Origin: Chiua virens
Lineage: Eukaryota; Basidiomycota; Agaricomycetes; Boletales; Boletaceae
Reading direction: 5' to 3'
Assembly: GCA_019787685.1 (NCBI GenBank)
Contig: JAHNUO010000017.1
Span: 434,001-498,000, forward strand
Length of the DNA stretch: 64,000 nt
Below are positions 36,691 to 49,147 of this stretch, piece by piece. The notes beneath the pieces were generated by a model. The model was not told the origin of the DNA and made no database searches. It saw only the letters and a list, made by a program, of their open reading frames with translations. Both the position numbers and the translations under genes were made by a program. Positions within the stretch are counted from its first letter, which is position 1. Each line of letters begins with the position of its first letter.

Positions 36691-39399
36691 TTCTAGAGCC
36701 TAAACCGTAGCACATAACTTGAACTCTCACTGCTGGTAAATTCCCAGTCAACTATTTTCTACAAAGGAATGCTGGCCAGTGACATATCGTCAATATGTCA
36801 AGTACTCTTATAGACTTAATACCCTGCCCTGCGTCAGGATGATTGGCAGATTCAACACACATGATTCAAGGCGGAGTCGGCTTACCAGCGTAGGAGCTTC
36901 GCTTGGCCCGAAAACGACGTAAGTAAGGAAAATTTCCAAACGTTGGTCCGGGGTGATTGACAGCTCTTCCATTTCAGCGAAATCTGCTCAAGAGAATGTA
37001 TCGTAACTCATCTTTACCCTATCAAGACGTAGTCTAAGGTATTACTCACGGGCCACAACACAGTGCTCAGTAAGGGCCTAGATTTCGATTTCAAACCGCA
37101 CAAAGCATCATTGATTCATCTACATAATATTCTGTCCATAGGCCTCTCCTTGAATTCCTACTCCACTTGAGAGTAGATGACTTGTCGCCGATAATGAATG
37201 ACTACTCCGCATTTTCGGGTAAGTCCCCCAAGAAACTCTGAATTGAACAGAAGGGAGGTAAACCTGGTGACAATCTTGTTAACTGAGGGATACAGTATCT
37301 CAACACTTGACCGTTCAAGTCCCCCCACCCTTTCCCTCGTCTCACCCGACGATGATGACGACGACGCGATGACCGCAATAGCGCGGATTTCACGTCGTTG
37401 TCATCGTGTCGGCATTCCCTCGTCACGGTGAGTCGAGTGACTGAGAGCGGAGAAGGTAACGCTGGATCTGCAACTTGTACTGCTGGGATGTTCAAGAACA
37501 ATTGAATGCGATTCGACAGGCCTTCCTTTTTTCATTTTTCGAATTCAGGCTCACCAGAATAGTACTTGAAGACACAAAGATGTCATAGACAGAAGTTGAT
37601 GGCGAGGTCGATGGAAGGCGCACACGCGATCAATAAACTTGAAGGCTGATGAAGAGAACTATCAGAACATCATGGTAGTCAATGAAGGAACAGTGACGAC
37701 ATGATATCGGAACCATAGCGAGTCCGTTGCGATACCAACGCCATCAGTGCATTCAATACCCATCCATCACGCCCTCACCCTCACGCTCCCTCCCAGTCAC
37801 CATCTTATCCTCTCCCTTCGCTCCAGCGCCACCTATCCGATTGCCTGTCGTTTCGTTGCGGCGAGACGACGATGCAACTCGCGACCCATCGTCACGACAT
37901 TGCACCGGTGTCTTGTCGCACTGTTCTACCACCTTCACCTTCAACACCGATACTAGTACTATGCAGCCACCACCCCTTCAGGCCTAGGGTAGGTACTAGC
38001 CTGTCATCCATCACGCTGACCACATCGCCGTGCCATCACGTCGCCCAACCTGCTCCTGCGACAGTGACAGTGCTGCGACACATGACGTATGCTGACTGAA
38101 TATACGTCCACCCCATCCTGGGACGCACGACGACCGGACTTGCCTCTCCTTCTCCCTGCCTCCTCCTCTCATTTCCCGCATCCTCTTTGACGGTTGCAAC
38201 GAAACGACAATGCGACAACACAGCGTTACATTGTCGCGTTGTTGTGTCGCGTCCTATTGCAACCCTCTCAGCACATCGCATCCCCTCGCATCCCTCCCTT
38301 CATTCCACACCCCTACCTTGTTGCTGGGTCGCCGCATGGAAAGGGAGGACGAAGGAGAGGTATGAAGAATAACTTGATTTATGTTTCTCTATATCGGCAC
38401 ACTGTTGTGGTGCTTGCTGTCTTTATGGTCTTTCGGAACACACGATGGGATGTAAGCTAAGTTCTCCCAAAGTCTCGCACGATGACCTTCATTGTGTTCT
38501 CGGCCCTGTCCAAGACCTACTTCCAGAATCTTCACTCGATGCCAGACTCGGAGAAGAACGTTGGCATTCAATATTCAATCCTCACCATCGCCGGCGGCCC
38601 GGGGGGCCCCCCCATGTTCTCCAACTCGCTTACGGCGTTCGTGCGCACCACGGACAATGCTCTACCATTCAAATACCTACTTGCTCTGCTGCACTCATTC
38701 GCCCACCTCCTTTCGCTGTCCAGTGGAGGTTGATATATTTGAACATGTCCAGTCTTATGATAGATACGTTCAGTCTTCACATGTCGTTCGTGTTGCAATA
38801 GTGACGACCTGCTTCGCCACGCATCCTACACAAGATGTCATTGTTTTGCATTCCCAGTTTTGCATTCCCACCACCTTTCAAGGTCCTTCTCGGTTTGCAA
38901 AATGAGGTTTCTGGGAGCGTTTAAGTTGGCGCCATCACTGGCATATACCGTGAGGGAATTGAACTTTGGCGCCACCATATGCCACAGTGAGAGACGGGAG
39001 TGAGACCTGAGAGGCTTGACTCGTGGCAAGTCTACACTTATTCCCACAATTTCCTGCTTTACGCTGGCGCCAGCCGAGAGTCCGGATCACCGAGGAGTTT
39101 TTATTTATGGTATATTGATTGTCATATGTTACAGGTCAGCTACTGAAGACTACATCATGATGCGTGTCCACCATGCAATGGTCACTTCAAGTGGGTCGTG
39201 GTGCAGCCGTTGATGCATGATGCAGCCCGGTTTGGCTGCACGTACACATTGCGATGACCGGTATGAGACAGCCAATGGGGCGCGGCACCGCCGTAGCATC
39301 ACACGTTCATAAGTATGCTGACACCTGCCAGGGGCTCAGCCGAGAATGTACACCACGCAAATCTGTGACTTTTATCCAACAACCAATGGAGCCTATGTT

Positions 39400-39690
39400 T
39401 TCGAGTATTTAGTTGCAAAATATCAATAGAAATTTACCACTTACATAATTGACAACATTTGCCAAGTCATATTCTAAATTTCATAAGAATATTATTGTTT
39501 TGGCTGATTCTGCATACTCAGAGAGGAGTATGTAAGTGAGCATACCCAAAATGCTCATTAATGCTGATTGGCCACCATCATGAACATATTTAGAATAATA
39601 TATTAGAATACTTAATTAATTATTTAGTTAATATTTTCGATCAAAATGGATCACTTATTCTGATACATATTTTAAGTATCTGTTGTTGGA
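39400..39690. other. A/T-rich island
   Basis: About 290 bp with long A/T runs (for example around 39590-39650), very different from the flanking DNA. It holds no open frame of note. It sits just upstream of the methyltransferase B unit. It could be a decayed element, a matrix-attachment type region or an origin-like sequence; none can be shown. Confidence 0.5.
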
Positions 39691-40117
39691 CCTACTTCGT
39701 CAGAAGTTTGAATGTGGCGGCCAGCGGTGTTAATGGAATGCATGGTTCCAGCAAGTCCTCAGGAGTAGCAGGTGCTTACCGTACAGGTTCTGTCGAGGAT
39801 TGCTGTCAGATACACAAATTGGGCTGGGGAGCTGCGGCCGCCATGCTGTCTTACTATGGTTTCATCACTAGTGGCTCAACGAAGTACCGATCTTCACAGA
39901 CTGGAACGGGCAGATGAGGCAACTGATGATCACAGCCACGGTCTCGATGATCTCGTTTCAAGTGCTGCAGGAAAGAAGGGATTTTTTTTTACTGAAATGC
40001 TCCTTGATTGCGATATGCGAATAAGTTTTCTGATGTACTCAAAGTATCAAAGGATGGGAAGTTTCTGCTGTAGGGTCATACCTTGTTTCTTCAGAGACAA
40101 GCTTGACAACCATAAAC

Positions 40118-41071
40118 ATGATGGATGAGCGTACAACACATTCGTATCCAAATGCGCTGTATCTCCTGCCCTCTGACTGAGGGAGAGCGACAAAGGTATA
40201 ATGGTCTTCATCCTTGTCAGACAAAATAGACTGCTCACCTTGGTTGGCAGACTTTTAGTTCAGCACCAATTATTCACCCACCTTCTCTCCGGTCGGCTCA
40301 TTCTCGCGCCCATCATCTTATCAGACAAGGATGAGGCCCTGGACATAGGTACCGGCGCAGGTAAGTCATCCCATTATCCAACGCATGTCACATCACCAGC
40401 GAACATAGGCGCATGGCTCTGCGACGCCCGCACCCACCTCCCGGAATCCGTCCAGCTCTATGGCATCGACATTGAATCCACGCCTCTTCCCGCCCTACAA
40501 TACTCTCTCAGCCAATGTGCACCTCTCAGTCGGCTCCGCGACCTCCCTACCGTCCTACTGGTGTTCCAAATTCGCTCTGGTCCATCAGCGTCTGCTCATC
40601 CTCGCTTACACACGTGAGGAGTGGCATCGCTGCATCGAAGAAATGTATCGCGTGCTCATACCGGGCGGGTACGCCCAGCTGATCGAGGTCGGTCCTGAAT
40701 GGATATCAGGCCCCAAAACGGCAGCGCATTTGTTGTTCATGGACGAATTTTTGGCGAATAAGGGCATGTTGATGCGCTGCGGGGTTTATATCATGGATAT
40801 GATGAAGGTAGCTGGGTTTCTGGATGTCAAGTGCGAGGAAGTGGTCATAAAGTTGGGAGTGTGGGCAGGCGAGGGTGGCATTCAAGGCAGGGACGCGGGG
40901 ATTGGTGCGTGGAAGGGTATGCGAGATTCTGTGATGAAGGAAGGCGGATTCGGTCGGTTCACGTCAACTGAGGACTTTGAGAAGGCAGCGGATGAAGTTG
41001 CAGAGGAGTGGGACAACCTTGAGGGCTCTTACATGACAATGAGAGCATTTTACGGCCGGAAGCCCTTGTAA
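40118..41071 (+). CDS. SAM methyltransferase copy B (LaeA/UMTA-like), two apparent 1-base insertions
   Basis: The exons are 40118..40195, 40251..40360 and 40409..41071. Exon 2 is 110 nt as in copy D, and exon 3 is 663 nt against 662 in D. The SAM-binding segment DEALDIGTGAG is intact and split by an intron at the same place. One extra base lies in exon 1 near 40171-40180 (a TGA follows LPSD), and another in exon 3 near 40476-40482, where GIDIES meets RLFPPYN. From there on the frame is clean for about 195 residues to the stop, including MYRVLIPGGYAQLIE and CGVYIMDMMK. Identity to copy D is high, so the copies arose by tandem duplication. The start could be the ATG at 40118 or 40121. Confidence 0.78.
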
Positions 41072-41445
41072 AGTTTGTCATTTATTATAAAAAAACAGAG
41101 TGCGATCGCCGACAGCGTTTCAAAGCATTAGTTTCGTGGCTAAAGAATTTGAATTCTTGGAGCAAAGCTAGGCTAAAAACAGTGGTCCGACACTTTCCCA
41201 CAACATTTTAGCGCAACTAAAATGTTTGGCCAAAAGTTTGCTGTTTTGGGCTTGTCAATAACCAAGTAGCACTCGCGGCCAGCGACGATAACAATAACAG
41301 CATGCATGGTTCCAGAAATCCCAGACAAACCCCGAGGTGCAGATAACTTGCGTACAGTTTCCGTGGTGCAGATGATCGCCATATTAGAGCTAACCAGAGT
41401 TTATGTACAAAGGATGGAAGGTTCCCGCCGTTCATCATATCCGAC
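41072..41445. other. Duplicated upstream region of methyltransferase copy C
   Basis: This 374-bp stretch contains sequence related to the region in front of copy B (shared GCATGGTTCCAG and CAAAGGATGG segments in the same order). It therefore looks like the old promoter of the truncated copy. No gene is seen. Confidence 0.45.
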
Positions 41446-42019
41446 ATGAACTTAACAACCATTCAGGCCCTCCAGGTCTATGGGGTCGACATGGAATCGC
41501 GGCTTTTTCCGCCCTACAAAGCCCTCTCAGCCAATGTCCACCTCTCGATCGGCTCTGCGACTGACCTCCCGTCCTACTAGAGTTCCAAAATCATACTCGT
41601 CTATCAGCGTCTGTTCATCATCGCCTACACACAGGAGCAGTGGCGTCGCTGCATCGACGAAATGTATCGCGTGCTTGTACCAGGTAGGTACGCCCAATAA
41701 CGGCCGCCTATTTGATGTTCATGGACGATTTCTTGGGAAATAAGGGCATGTTGATGCATGGTGTAGGATTTATATCGCGGATGTGATGAAAGCAGCAGTG
41801 TTTGTGGACGTCAAGTGCGAGGAAGTGATCATGAATCTGGGAACCTGGGTAGGCGAAGATGGCGTTCAAGCGAATGATGTGCGGATCGGTGCGTGGAAGG
41901 GGTTACAAGATTTTGTGATCAGAGAGGGTGGAATGGGTCAATTCACGTGGGGTGAGTGGGAGAAAGCACAACTGATGATGAAGGCAACATTTGCCACGTT
42001 ACCTGGGTCAGAAAAATGA
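41446..42019 (+). pseudogene. Truncated and decayed methyltransferase copy C
   Basis: The start segment MNLTTIQ corresponds to the N-terminus of copy D, but it is joined directly to LQVYGVDMESRLFPPYK. This removes the segment that carries SAM motif I and both introns. Further damage follows: TAG replaces the Trp of LPSYW, stops interrupt the region after VLVPGRYAQ, a stretch after MLMH is shortened, and the 3' end has lost several codons. Unlike copies A and B, it shows deletions and stop codons as well as small indels, so it is a true pseudogene. Confidence 0.85.
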
Positions 42020-42216
42020 CGGGCCACGACTGCACGGGAAAAGCATTGCAGGTTCCTCTATTTCTAGCGACAGGCGGGCTGTTGCGCTCCATGGCTAACG
42101 ATCCCGCTCGCCGGACGATCCGTGGCGCCCGTTGAAAGTTTATTATAGGCCCGATCCCAAGCTTAAAAGCTTGAGAGATCCCCGCGGCACGTTCACACAC
42201 CCCCATTGCATCAGAC

Positions 42217-43196
42217 ATGAGCTTGATAACGACGCAAAGCCTAGGTGAACGTACAACACACTCGTACGCAGGGTCTCTGTATCTCCTGCCTTCCGACGAG
42301 GCCGAGCGCGAAAGGTGCGTAATCTGTTATCTCACTCCAGAAGACTACTCACCGGTACCTTTAATCAGACTTCTAGCTCAGCACCGCCTATACACCCGCC
42401 TTCTCTCTGGTCGGCTCATTCTCGCGCCCATCACCCTGTTGGACAAGGACGAGGTCTTAGACATTGGTACTGGTGCAGGTAAGTCGTCCCATCAATCACG
42501 CATGTGACGTCACGATTCACCAACGACTGCACAGGTGCATGGCTGTGCGACGCCCGCGCCCACCTCCTTGAATCCGTCCAGCTGTATGGCATCGACATCG
42601 AATCACGGCTTTTCCCATCTTACAAAGCCTTCTCAGCTAACGTCCACCTCTCAGTCGGCTCTGCGACCGATCTCCCGTCCTACTGGAGTTCCAAATTCGC
42701 ACTAGTCCATCAGCGTCTGCTCATCCTCGCGTACTCGCGCGAACAATGGCGTCGTTGCATTGACGAAATGTATCGGGTACTCGTACCGGGCGGGTATGCC
42801 CAGCTCATCGAGATCGGGCCTGAATGGGTATCGGGCCCAAAAACGGCTGCGCATTTGTTGTTTATGGACGAATTTTTGGCGAACAAGGGCATGTTGATGC
42901 GTTGCGGGGTTTATATCACGGATATGATGAAGGCAGCTGGGTTTGTGGACGTCAAGTGCGAGGAAGTGGTCATGAATCTGGGAACGTGGGCAGGCGAGGA
43001 TGGCATTCAAGGCAGGGACGCGTTGATCGGTGCGTGGAAGGGTATGCGAGATTCTGTAATGAAGGAAGGCGGATTCGGTCGGTTCACGTCGACTGAAGAG
43101 TTTGATAAGGCAATGGACGAAATTGCCGAGGAGTGGGATCATCTTGAATGTTCTCATACAGCGGTGAGAGCCTTTTACGGTCGGAAACCCATGTGA
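42217..43196 (+). CDS. SAM methyltransferase copy D (LaeA/UMTA-like), intact
   Basis: The CDS is join(42217..42314,42369..42478,42535..43196), 870 nt, 289 residues. SAM motif I is DEVLDIGTGAGAW (about 61-72), interrupted by the second intron at the final Gly. Then follow GIDIESRLFPSYK, LVHQRLLILAYSREQW, MYRVLVPGGYAQLIEIGPEW (post-I region) and a C-terminal EEWDHLECSHTAVRAF. This is a Rossmann-fold class I methyltransferase of the type called LaeA-like or UMTA-like in fungi. These often sit in lineage-specific clusters. Substrate is unknown. Copies A, B and C are its paralogues, and D provides the intact reference for their breaks. It is convergent with the dehydrogenase gene on the minus strand. 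Confidence 0.88.
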
Positions 43197-43383
43197 AGTC
43201 ACTATTTCGTTGCATAAGTAAATAAAACACACCTCATCGAATGATCGAGCGACACGGACATACTACTGATAACCATCATCAAAGCTTCCTACAACAGAGG
43301 TAGCAAGCGAAGTTCCTTTCGTTGATTTCATCCTAAATACATATGAGCAAGATGGCGACATCGTCACCTACCACATAACAATC

Positions 43384-46300
43384 CTACAATCCCTGAAACG
43401 GTCTCTCGACAACTGCCCTCTGCTGAACCTGATACTCCCGCCCAGTCCCCGTCGCCGGTACCGCATCCTCACGCCGGCCAACGAACCTCACCTCCGCACG
43501 TTCACTCAATCCACTCAACACAGCACCCAACCTATCCTTGACGTGTCCCCACGCACCTTGGTTCTTCGGTTCTTCCTGGACCCAGAACCATTCCGGCTTC
43601 ACGCTCAACATCGTGTACGGCCGAAGGACCTCCTCGAGGTAGCTAAACGGGAACGGCGCAAGCTCCTCGATGCGTATGAGCGCAACGCGTTCTTCCATGC
43701 CTCGTGCGGCACGTTCTTTCGCGAGCTCGTAGTAAAACTTTCCGCTGACTAACACGACACGTTCGATATTTTCTGTTGGCGCGTACGCATCAGGGAGAAC
43801 TGGGTGGAACTGGGTGCCGGGAAGCATTTCCGAGAGCTCGGAAGAAGCGGCCTAGATCAGGAAGTAGGATGAGCCGTGTGCAAAATAGTGGATGGTGTTG
43901 ACATACCGCCAAACGAAGGAGACCCTTTGGAGCAGCGACAACAAGTGGTTTGCGATAATTACGCTTGATTTGACGACGAAGGAGATGGAAATATTGCGCC
44001 GGGGTGGTAGGAAAGACGACGTGCATGTTGATATTCACGTTCGACGCAGGCAGTATAGGAATCGTTTGTGAGCTAGTTGAAGTGGATTCAGCACGTGTAG
44101 GTGGGCACGCTGCGTTGTCTAATACCTGTAGCATCCTCTCGATGCGACTGGAGGAGTGCTCTGGACCGGCTCCGTCCAAACCAGTGGGGCAGCAGGAGCA
44201 CAATCCCGCTCTGTTTCATCCACTTTGCTGTGATTACAAACCGACGTCACCACGAGCATTCAAGAGAGGCATCACTCACTTTCGGCACTTGAGATGAATG
44301 CGTCGACAATAATTTGGGCACCATTGAAGAAATCACCGAACTATATCGTAACTAGTTCGTCAGACGTCATCCATGGTGCAAAGGAGAACTTGACTGCACC
44401 TGAGCCTCCCAGATGGGCAAAAGATCAGACCTCTCCCAAGAAGTGCCGTACTCGAACTATAATGATCAATGATTCACACAAACAAAGCTGATTTGCGAGA
44501 TCTTACTCCTAGAACCGCCAGCTCGCTCAATGAACCTGAGTAGATCCGTTCCGTTAATAGTGCGACAATCAAACGAAATGACCCACTATTGGCAAGTTCG
44601 AGCTTCCCGACAGCTTCGGTCAGTGCATGATTCAGTGGAACGATTACGCCCTCCGTGTTTTGATCAACGAGCATCGCATGACTTTACGGCGTCAGCAGAG
44701 TGAGAAGGGGATATTACAAAACGCACCGTTGACTAAAAGTCCCCCGACCGACGTCCTGCCCAGCGATGCGGACGTCACATCCATCGAGCATGAGGGTGCC
44801 GAACGCCATTGCCTATCGATCCCAATGGGTTTTCCATCTTCTGTCCCGGTGAACAAAAATCTACATACTTCGGCAGTAGCCCAATCAACACCCTCCCCCT
44901 TGTCTAAACTCGCAAGCCGGCTCTTGACATGCCGCTGTAATCGCGGATGGATCTCCTAAATAACAAACATGAGCGCGACACCTTTCCCAAGATTAAAGAA
45001 AACGTACGAATCCCGTTGGAACTTCGACGCTTCCCTTTCCAGCCGTTTGTAGCATCTCCACGGGTGCACCAGTATCAAACGTCTTTGCTTCATTGGAACC
45101 GGGCCAGACCATCGGTACCTTCCTCCCGTTAATAACGGCAGACTTCCACTGGTCCGTCAAACTTAACCAGCGGAGGGGAATATGTTGCCGAAGTCGTCAG
45201 AGCATCATTGAGCGTAGTCTTGTAAGAACTTCGGAGAGTCGATGCAGAATCTTGAGAAATGACGCCGTCGGTCTATTATTGGACATACCGCCCGCATATT
45301 GAAATTTGAGAGTTAGAACCCGTGCCCAGAAATCGCACACGTGTCAAAAAACCATATGGCACGCACCACGAGTTTATCCTCGTAAAGTTGAGGCACGCTC
45401 TGTCTTGATCGGATCTTCTGGTACATAATTGGCTGGGTATACGCAGGTTCGTCTAATTCGTTGTGACCCCTACATGTAGATTTGCTTCGTGAGATTACCG
45501 TGCTATCGTTGAAAGAAGACACTTGCCAACGGCGATAGACCATCAGATCGATGACGATATCCTTCCTAAAGTGACTTCTGTACTTGAACGCAATTTCGAT
45601 GGCGCGCGAGACATCTAGAAGAGAAATGATTATCGTCTATAATGGAAAGGATTCGAGACAAGATGGCTGGTTACCTTCTGGATAGTCACCATTCACATGG
45701 AGGACGGGACAGTTGACCATCTTGGCAACATCCGAGCAGTACAGCGAGGATCGTGCAGCAGACGCAGGTGTCGTGTACCCAATACTAGAGCCAAAGCGTC
45801 AAGGAAAAAAAGGATTGGACATGGATTCACACACTTGTTACTGTTAATCCGAGAAAATGTGAGAAGTCGCCGCAAGGGTAAGAGAAGGACTGGAACCTAC
45901 TCGACGACGATGTGCACACTCCCCCCACTAGTATAATGCGGCAAGTTGCCTACAAATAAGGGTCAGAAACACGCATTATGACAGTCTGCGTGACACGTAC
46001 TCAACCCCAGTGTCTCCATAATCACACCCTGACCCGTGAAGCTTGCATCTCCATGGAGTTGCACACACATCACCTTCGTACACCACGATCGATTGATATA
46101 TAGTTGGTCAGATGTCATCATAACCCACCTTGTCCCCAAGCATACATCCTTCTGCTCCACTGCCTCCTTTCTCGAGGGCCTTGAGAAGACTGTACTGTTT
46201 AGCACGAGCCTTGCCAAGCGCAACGGGGTTCACTGCCTCTACAGCAGGGAAAGATCAACAAACCAGAATGATATAAGTGTCTACCCAAAATGGAACAGAC

Positions 46301-47439
46301 GCTCCCGCGTGTATAGACGAGGAGAACGTACCAAGGTGGGATGGGTTCGGCAAAAGAGATACCTTGATCTCTTTCCCACCATAGTTCAACGTAGGAGACG
46401 CCGCTGCACCAGAGATCAATTCCTGGAAGTACGAAACAAAGCGCATATACCCACTCAAATGACTGAGTACATCCCCCGAGATCATTTCAGCATCAACCCG
46501 TACTTCCGGTCCTGCCCTTGATCTTGTGGAAGAGCGCAGCGGGATCGTATTCTAACAATCCTGTGAGCAAGTTCAGCCGTCCACGATGAGGCATGGCCAA
46601 GATGATGTGGGTCATATCGGCTGACAAGACACAATCTGGATTAGCGACAGTGAGCAAAGAGACAAGGCAAGACACACCCTGGGCGGCCACAGCGAACAAG
46701 GCGTCAAGCGCCGGTAACATGGATTCACCACCCTCCAAGCCGTACCGCTTAAGGTTCGGGAATTTGGTCTGCAAAAACGCGTCGAGCACCTCGGAACTCG
46801 CCAAGAGCGCGTGTGTCCTCCGTTGACGATCCGGAGAAACGGCATGCACAACGCTGGCAGACTCAGATTCAAGGAGATTGGCAAACCAAAGGCGTTCCGT
46901 CTTACTCGGGAGGTCCATGTACTCGTATGCGATACGTCCCACGTAGACCGCGTTGAGAAACCCGGTGATGTCGTCTAGAGACCAGTTCTGGCCGTTTGCG
47001 TGATCCTCACCGGTCCAGAGAATGCCATCGACGTTGTATTGAGCAGAAGGGTCGGTGAGGCCGTACCGAGCGGGCTCGAGGGCGGCGACACGTTCGCGTT
47101 GGAGAAGGTCGAGAGGGTCGATGGATGCAGCACGATGGCCGTGAGTACGAAGGGCATCCGCATAACGCAGCAAGGGAGCGTTCGTTACTCGGTTCGCAAG
47201 CTGCTTGGGTGTATCTGACCTCCTTGTGAGCGAAAGGATCAGAGAGACGTGCACGACGACATACAGTCTGACATGGTGAAGTCGCGTGCCCTTCTGAAAC
47301 CAAACGATTCATCGTGATAACGTCGTCTGAGGACGACGACCTTGCCGTCCGTCGTACTGGACCTGCTGGTGTTCACGGGGCCCACTCGCGCCAGGAGTCG
47401 TCGTATCGACGTGTCGCGTGCACGAAGTTGAGTGTACAT
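43384..47439 (-). CDS. 2-Oxoadipate dehydrogenase E1 (DHTKD1-like), three apparent 1-base insertions
   Basis: Nineteen exons, on the complement: 43384..43851, 43907..44227, 44280..44340, 44400..44456, 44507..44535, 44587..44681, 44727..44812, 44869..44955, 45008..45272, 45367..45469, 45527..45614, 45675..45784, 45835..45840, 45901..45949, 46001..46073, 46129..46238, 46332..46620, 46678..47214, 47265..47439. The product is about 1,001 residues. An Arg-rich N-terminus fits mitochondrial import. Signatures are [64 protein letters not shown] and [17 protein letters not shown]. The protein lacks the long N-terminal extension of 2-oxoglutarate dehydrogenase, so DHTKD1 (lysine and tryptophan catabolism) is preferred. 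Extra bases occur near 46501-46510, 45161-45170 and 44175-44188. Exon 13 from the 5'... counted as 45835-45840, has only 6 nt, and one intron (ending at 45470, starting at 45526) begins with GC. Confidence 0.85.
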
Positions 47440-48153
47440 GGTCAAGACACCTCGATGTGGGGAAACGAGTCAGAGTTACGGTGTCAAACTCGTGTGTCAG
47501 TACTAGTGGGCCATATGTCCTGGCGCCGGATGGAACTTGCTTCGCGAGCGTGTGTATGTAACGGATCCAGGGGTAAATAACTTCCATTTTTGTCGCAGGT
47601 GTTGGACTCTAACCAAGTCGTGTCTAGTAGCAGACATTGTTGGCGACGTTCGAGTAAGTCCTTGGTGAAGTTCTGGTACTACGTCAAGCTCCATTTAAGC
47701 CCAGCTGTTGAACCAACTCGGCGGCTCAGCGATTTCGGGAACGACCAAGTCATGAAGAAGACTTACAGAAGGCACGGTCGGATTCTAGATCATGCACCAT
47801 CCCATATGCCACAACATGTCCCGTCGCAGGTTCATATGGAGACCCGCGATCACCCGTAGTCTACAGCATCTAGAGCGCAGAGTGGTCACCATTTCCGTCC
47901 TGGGTCAAATCACGATCTTCTGCTGAGCACACATGGTGAGTGCCGCTATTAATTACTGAAGCATAGCAACCCCCACGTCGCACGGACCAGGCCCTTATTC
48001 CTCCTGCACGCTTCCTGCCTTTCGCCCCTTCAGCTTTCCCTATACTCTCAGCGGGTACCTAACTCGTGTCCCACAAAGAATGTGCATTAATAGACAGGTT
48101 CGTGCGCATAGCAAAGCTGTCTCTCTCTACTCAATGATTGCAGTCTGTGTCCA
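47440..48153. other. Divergent intergenic region
   Basis: About 700 bp separate the dehydrogenase E1 start (minus) from the GTPase-like gene (plus). An open frame continues upstream of the E1 start codon but adds nothing conserved. A pyrimidine-rich tract at 48115-48132 followed by TTGCAG at 48136-48141 could be the end of a 5' UTR intron of the downstream gene. Confidence 0.45.
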
Positions 48154-48715
48154 TGGACGACGGCCATGCGGCCTACTCTACCCTCCGATCCAAGTACACC
48201 AAACATCATGGTACTAGGCCCGATGGGCGGCGGTGCCAGCTCCGTCGTCAACTTGATCGCAGGCAAGGAAGTCGCCCAGGTATCCGCCGATACATCACGC
48301 TGCACGAAGAAAATGGCATCCTATCACATCGACCTCAAAGATGGCGCAAAAGCCGTCCCAATCACGCTCTATGACATCCCCGGTTTCAACTACAATGCTA
48401 AATCCCCTCTGGAATTTCCTCGCGTCCCCGTCAGCCTGGCTATCATTTGCCTGGAGGACTTTCCGGCACAAGTGAGAGCGACTGCGGAGTATCTGAAGGA
48501 CAAGTGGAAGGAAACATGGCGACGGAAATATTCCGGTTCTGGTCGTCATCAATCATATTGCGCCGCAGCCCGACGCTGGCTGGTGGGAAGAAAATAAGAA
48601 GTACTTTCCTAGTCTTAGTGTCGTGACAGATCCACGTCTGTTTGATCAAACGGAAGAAGGAGGAATCTACAAGGCAACTCCACTCTCTCATCATCCAGCA
48701 CCTTTCGGCTCGTAA
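48154..48715 (+). CDS. P-loop GTPase-like protein 1, frame break(s), P-loop Lys missing
   Basis: The main frame begins at the ATG at 48166 and reads NIMVLGPMGGGASSVVNLIAG, followed by a DIPGF motif that corresponds to DxxG of the G3 box. The fungal family of small G-domain proteins usually has GxxGxGKSS. Here GGGASS lacks the Lys that binds phosphate. Near 48511-48520, after YLKDKWKET, one extra base shifts the frame; downstream the sequence reads GDGNIPVLVVINHIAPQP with the NHIA piece in the place of the G4 box. It ends at 48715. The alternative start at 48154 (MDDGHAAYSTLRSKY) is in another frame and would need a further extra base near 48190-48200. Substrate binding is doubtful. A related gene lies 0.4 kb downstream on the other strand. 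Confidence 0.6.
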
Positions 48716-49147
48716 GATCACCCATAGAACGCGAGCCTCATGATTTCCATTTCGCACTCGAACTTACGACGTGGTATGCTAAACAAACACCTACGCTGTC
48801 CTGTATTCTAATGGTTTCACCTCTTACCTACCCCAACGTAGGCTATTCATTGTCCCAAGTGCGGAATCTTGACAGATTTGTAGACTCAGACGCCTGTCTC
48901 TTATCACTTCCTTTTCCGTAAATCATGGTCATATATTGTAGGTTGTGACATGTGTGAAGTTATGGTAAAAAGTCCTTGGCGAACTGAAACCCCTCAAAGA
49001 TACAAAAGTGCACTCCTGCTGTGTGATGTACAACGTGCACTACCATAATTCAAGTCATATCAAAATCGAAGATGGGATACAAGAGACTAAAGCTGACAGA
49101 CAATCCCGAGGGGAATCGGAAGGTTCCGACGCTGCAAGCGAAATTTC
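48716..49147. other. Convergent intergenic region
   Basis: This stretch of 432 bp lies between the two GTPase-like genes. No gene or repeat is seen. Confidence 0.5.

Larger units (their letters stand above)
35958..40117. other. 4.2-kb stretch without a supported gene
   Basis: No recognisable product is found on either strand. The part from 37300 to 38370 is rich in short C/T- and CATC-type tracts and yields only low-complexity open frames. At 38580-38610 there is a G/C-only run. The part from 39400 to 39690 is strongly A/T-rich. From about 39710 the sequence resembles the region in front of the truncated methyltransferase copy at 41446, both carrying GCATGGTTCCAG, so it belongs to the duplicated methyltransferase unit. 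Confidence 0.5.

Noticed and set aside
38580..38612. G/C-only palindrome-like run (CCGGCGGCCC followed by GGGGGGCCCCCCC) as a terminator
   Set aside because: Intrinsic hairpin terminators are not used by RNA polymerase II, and no gene ends here.
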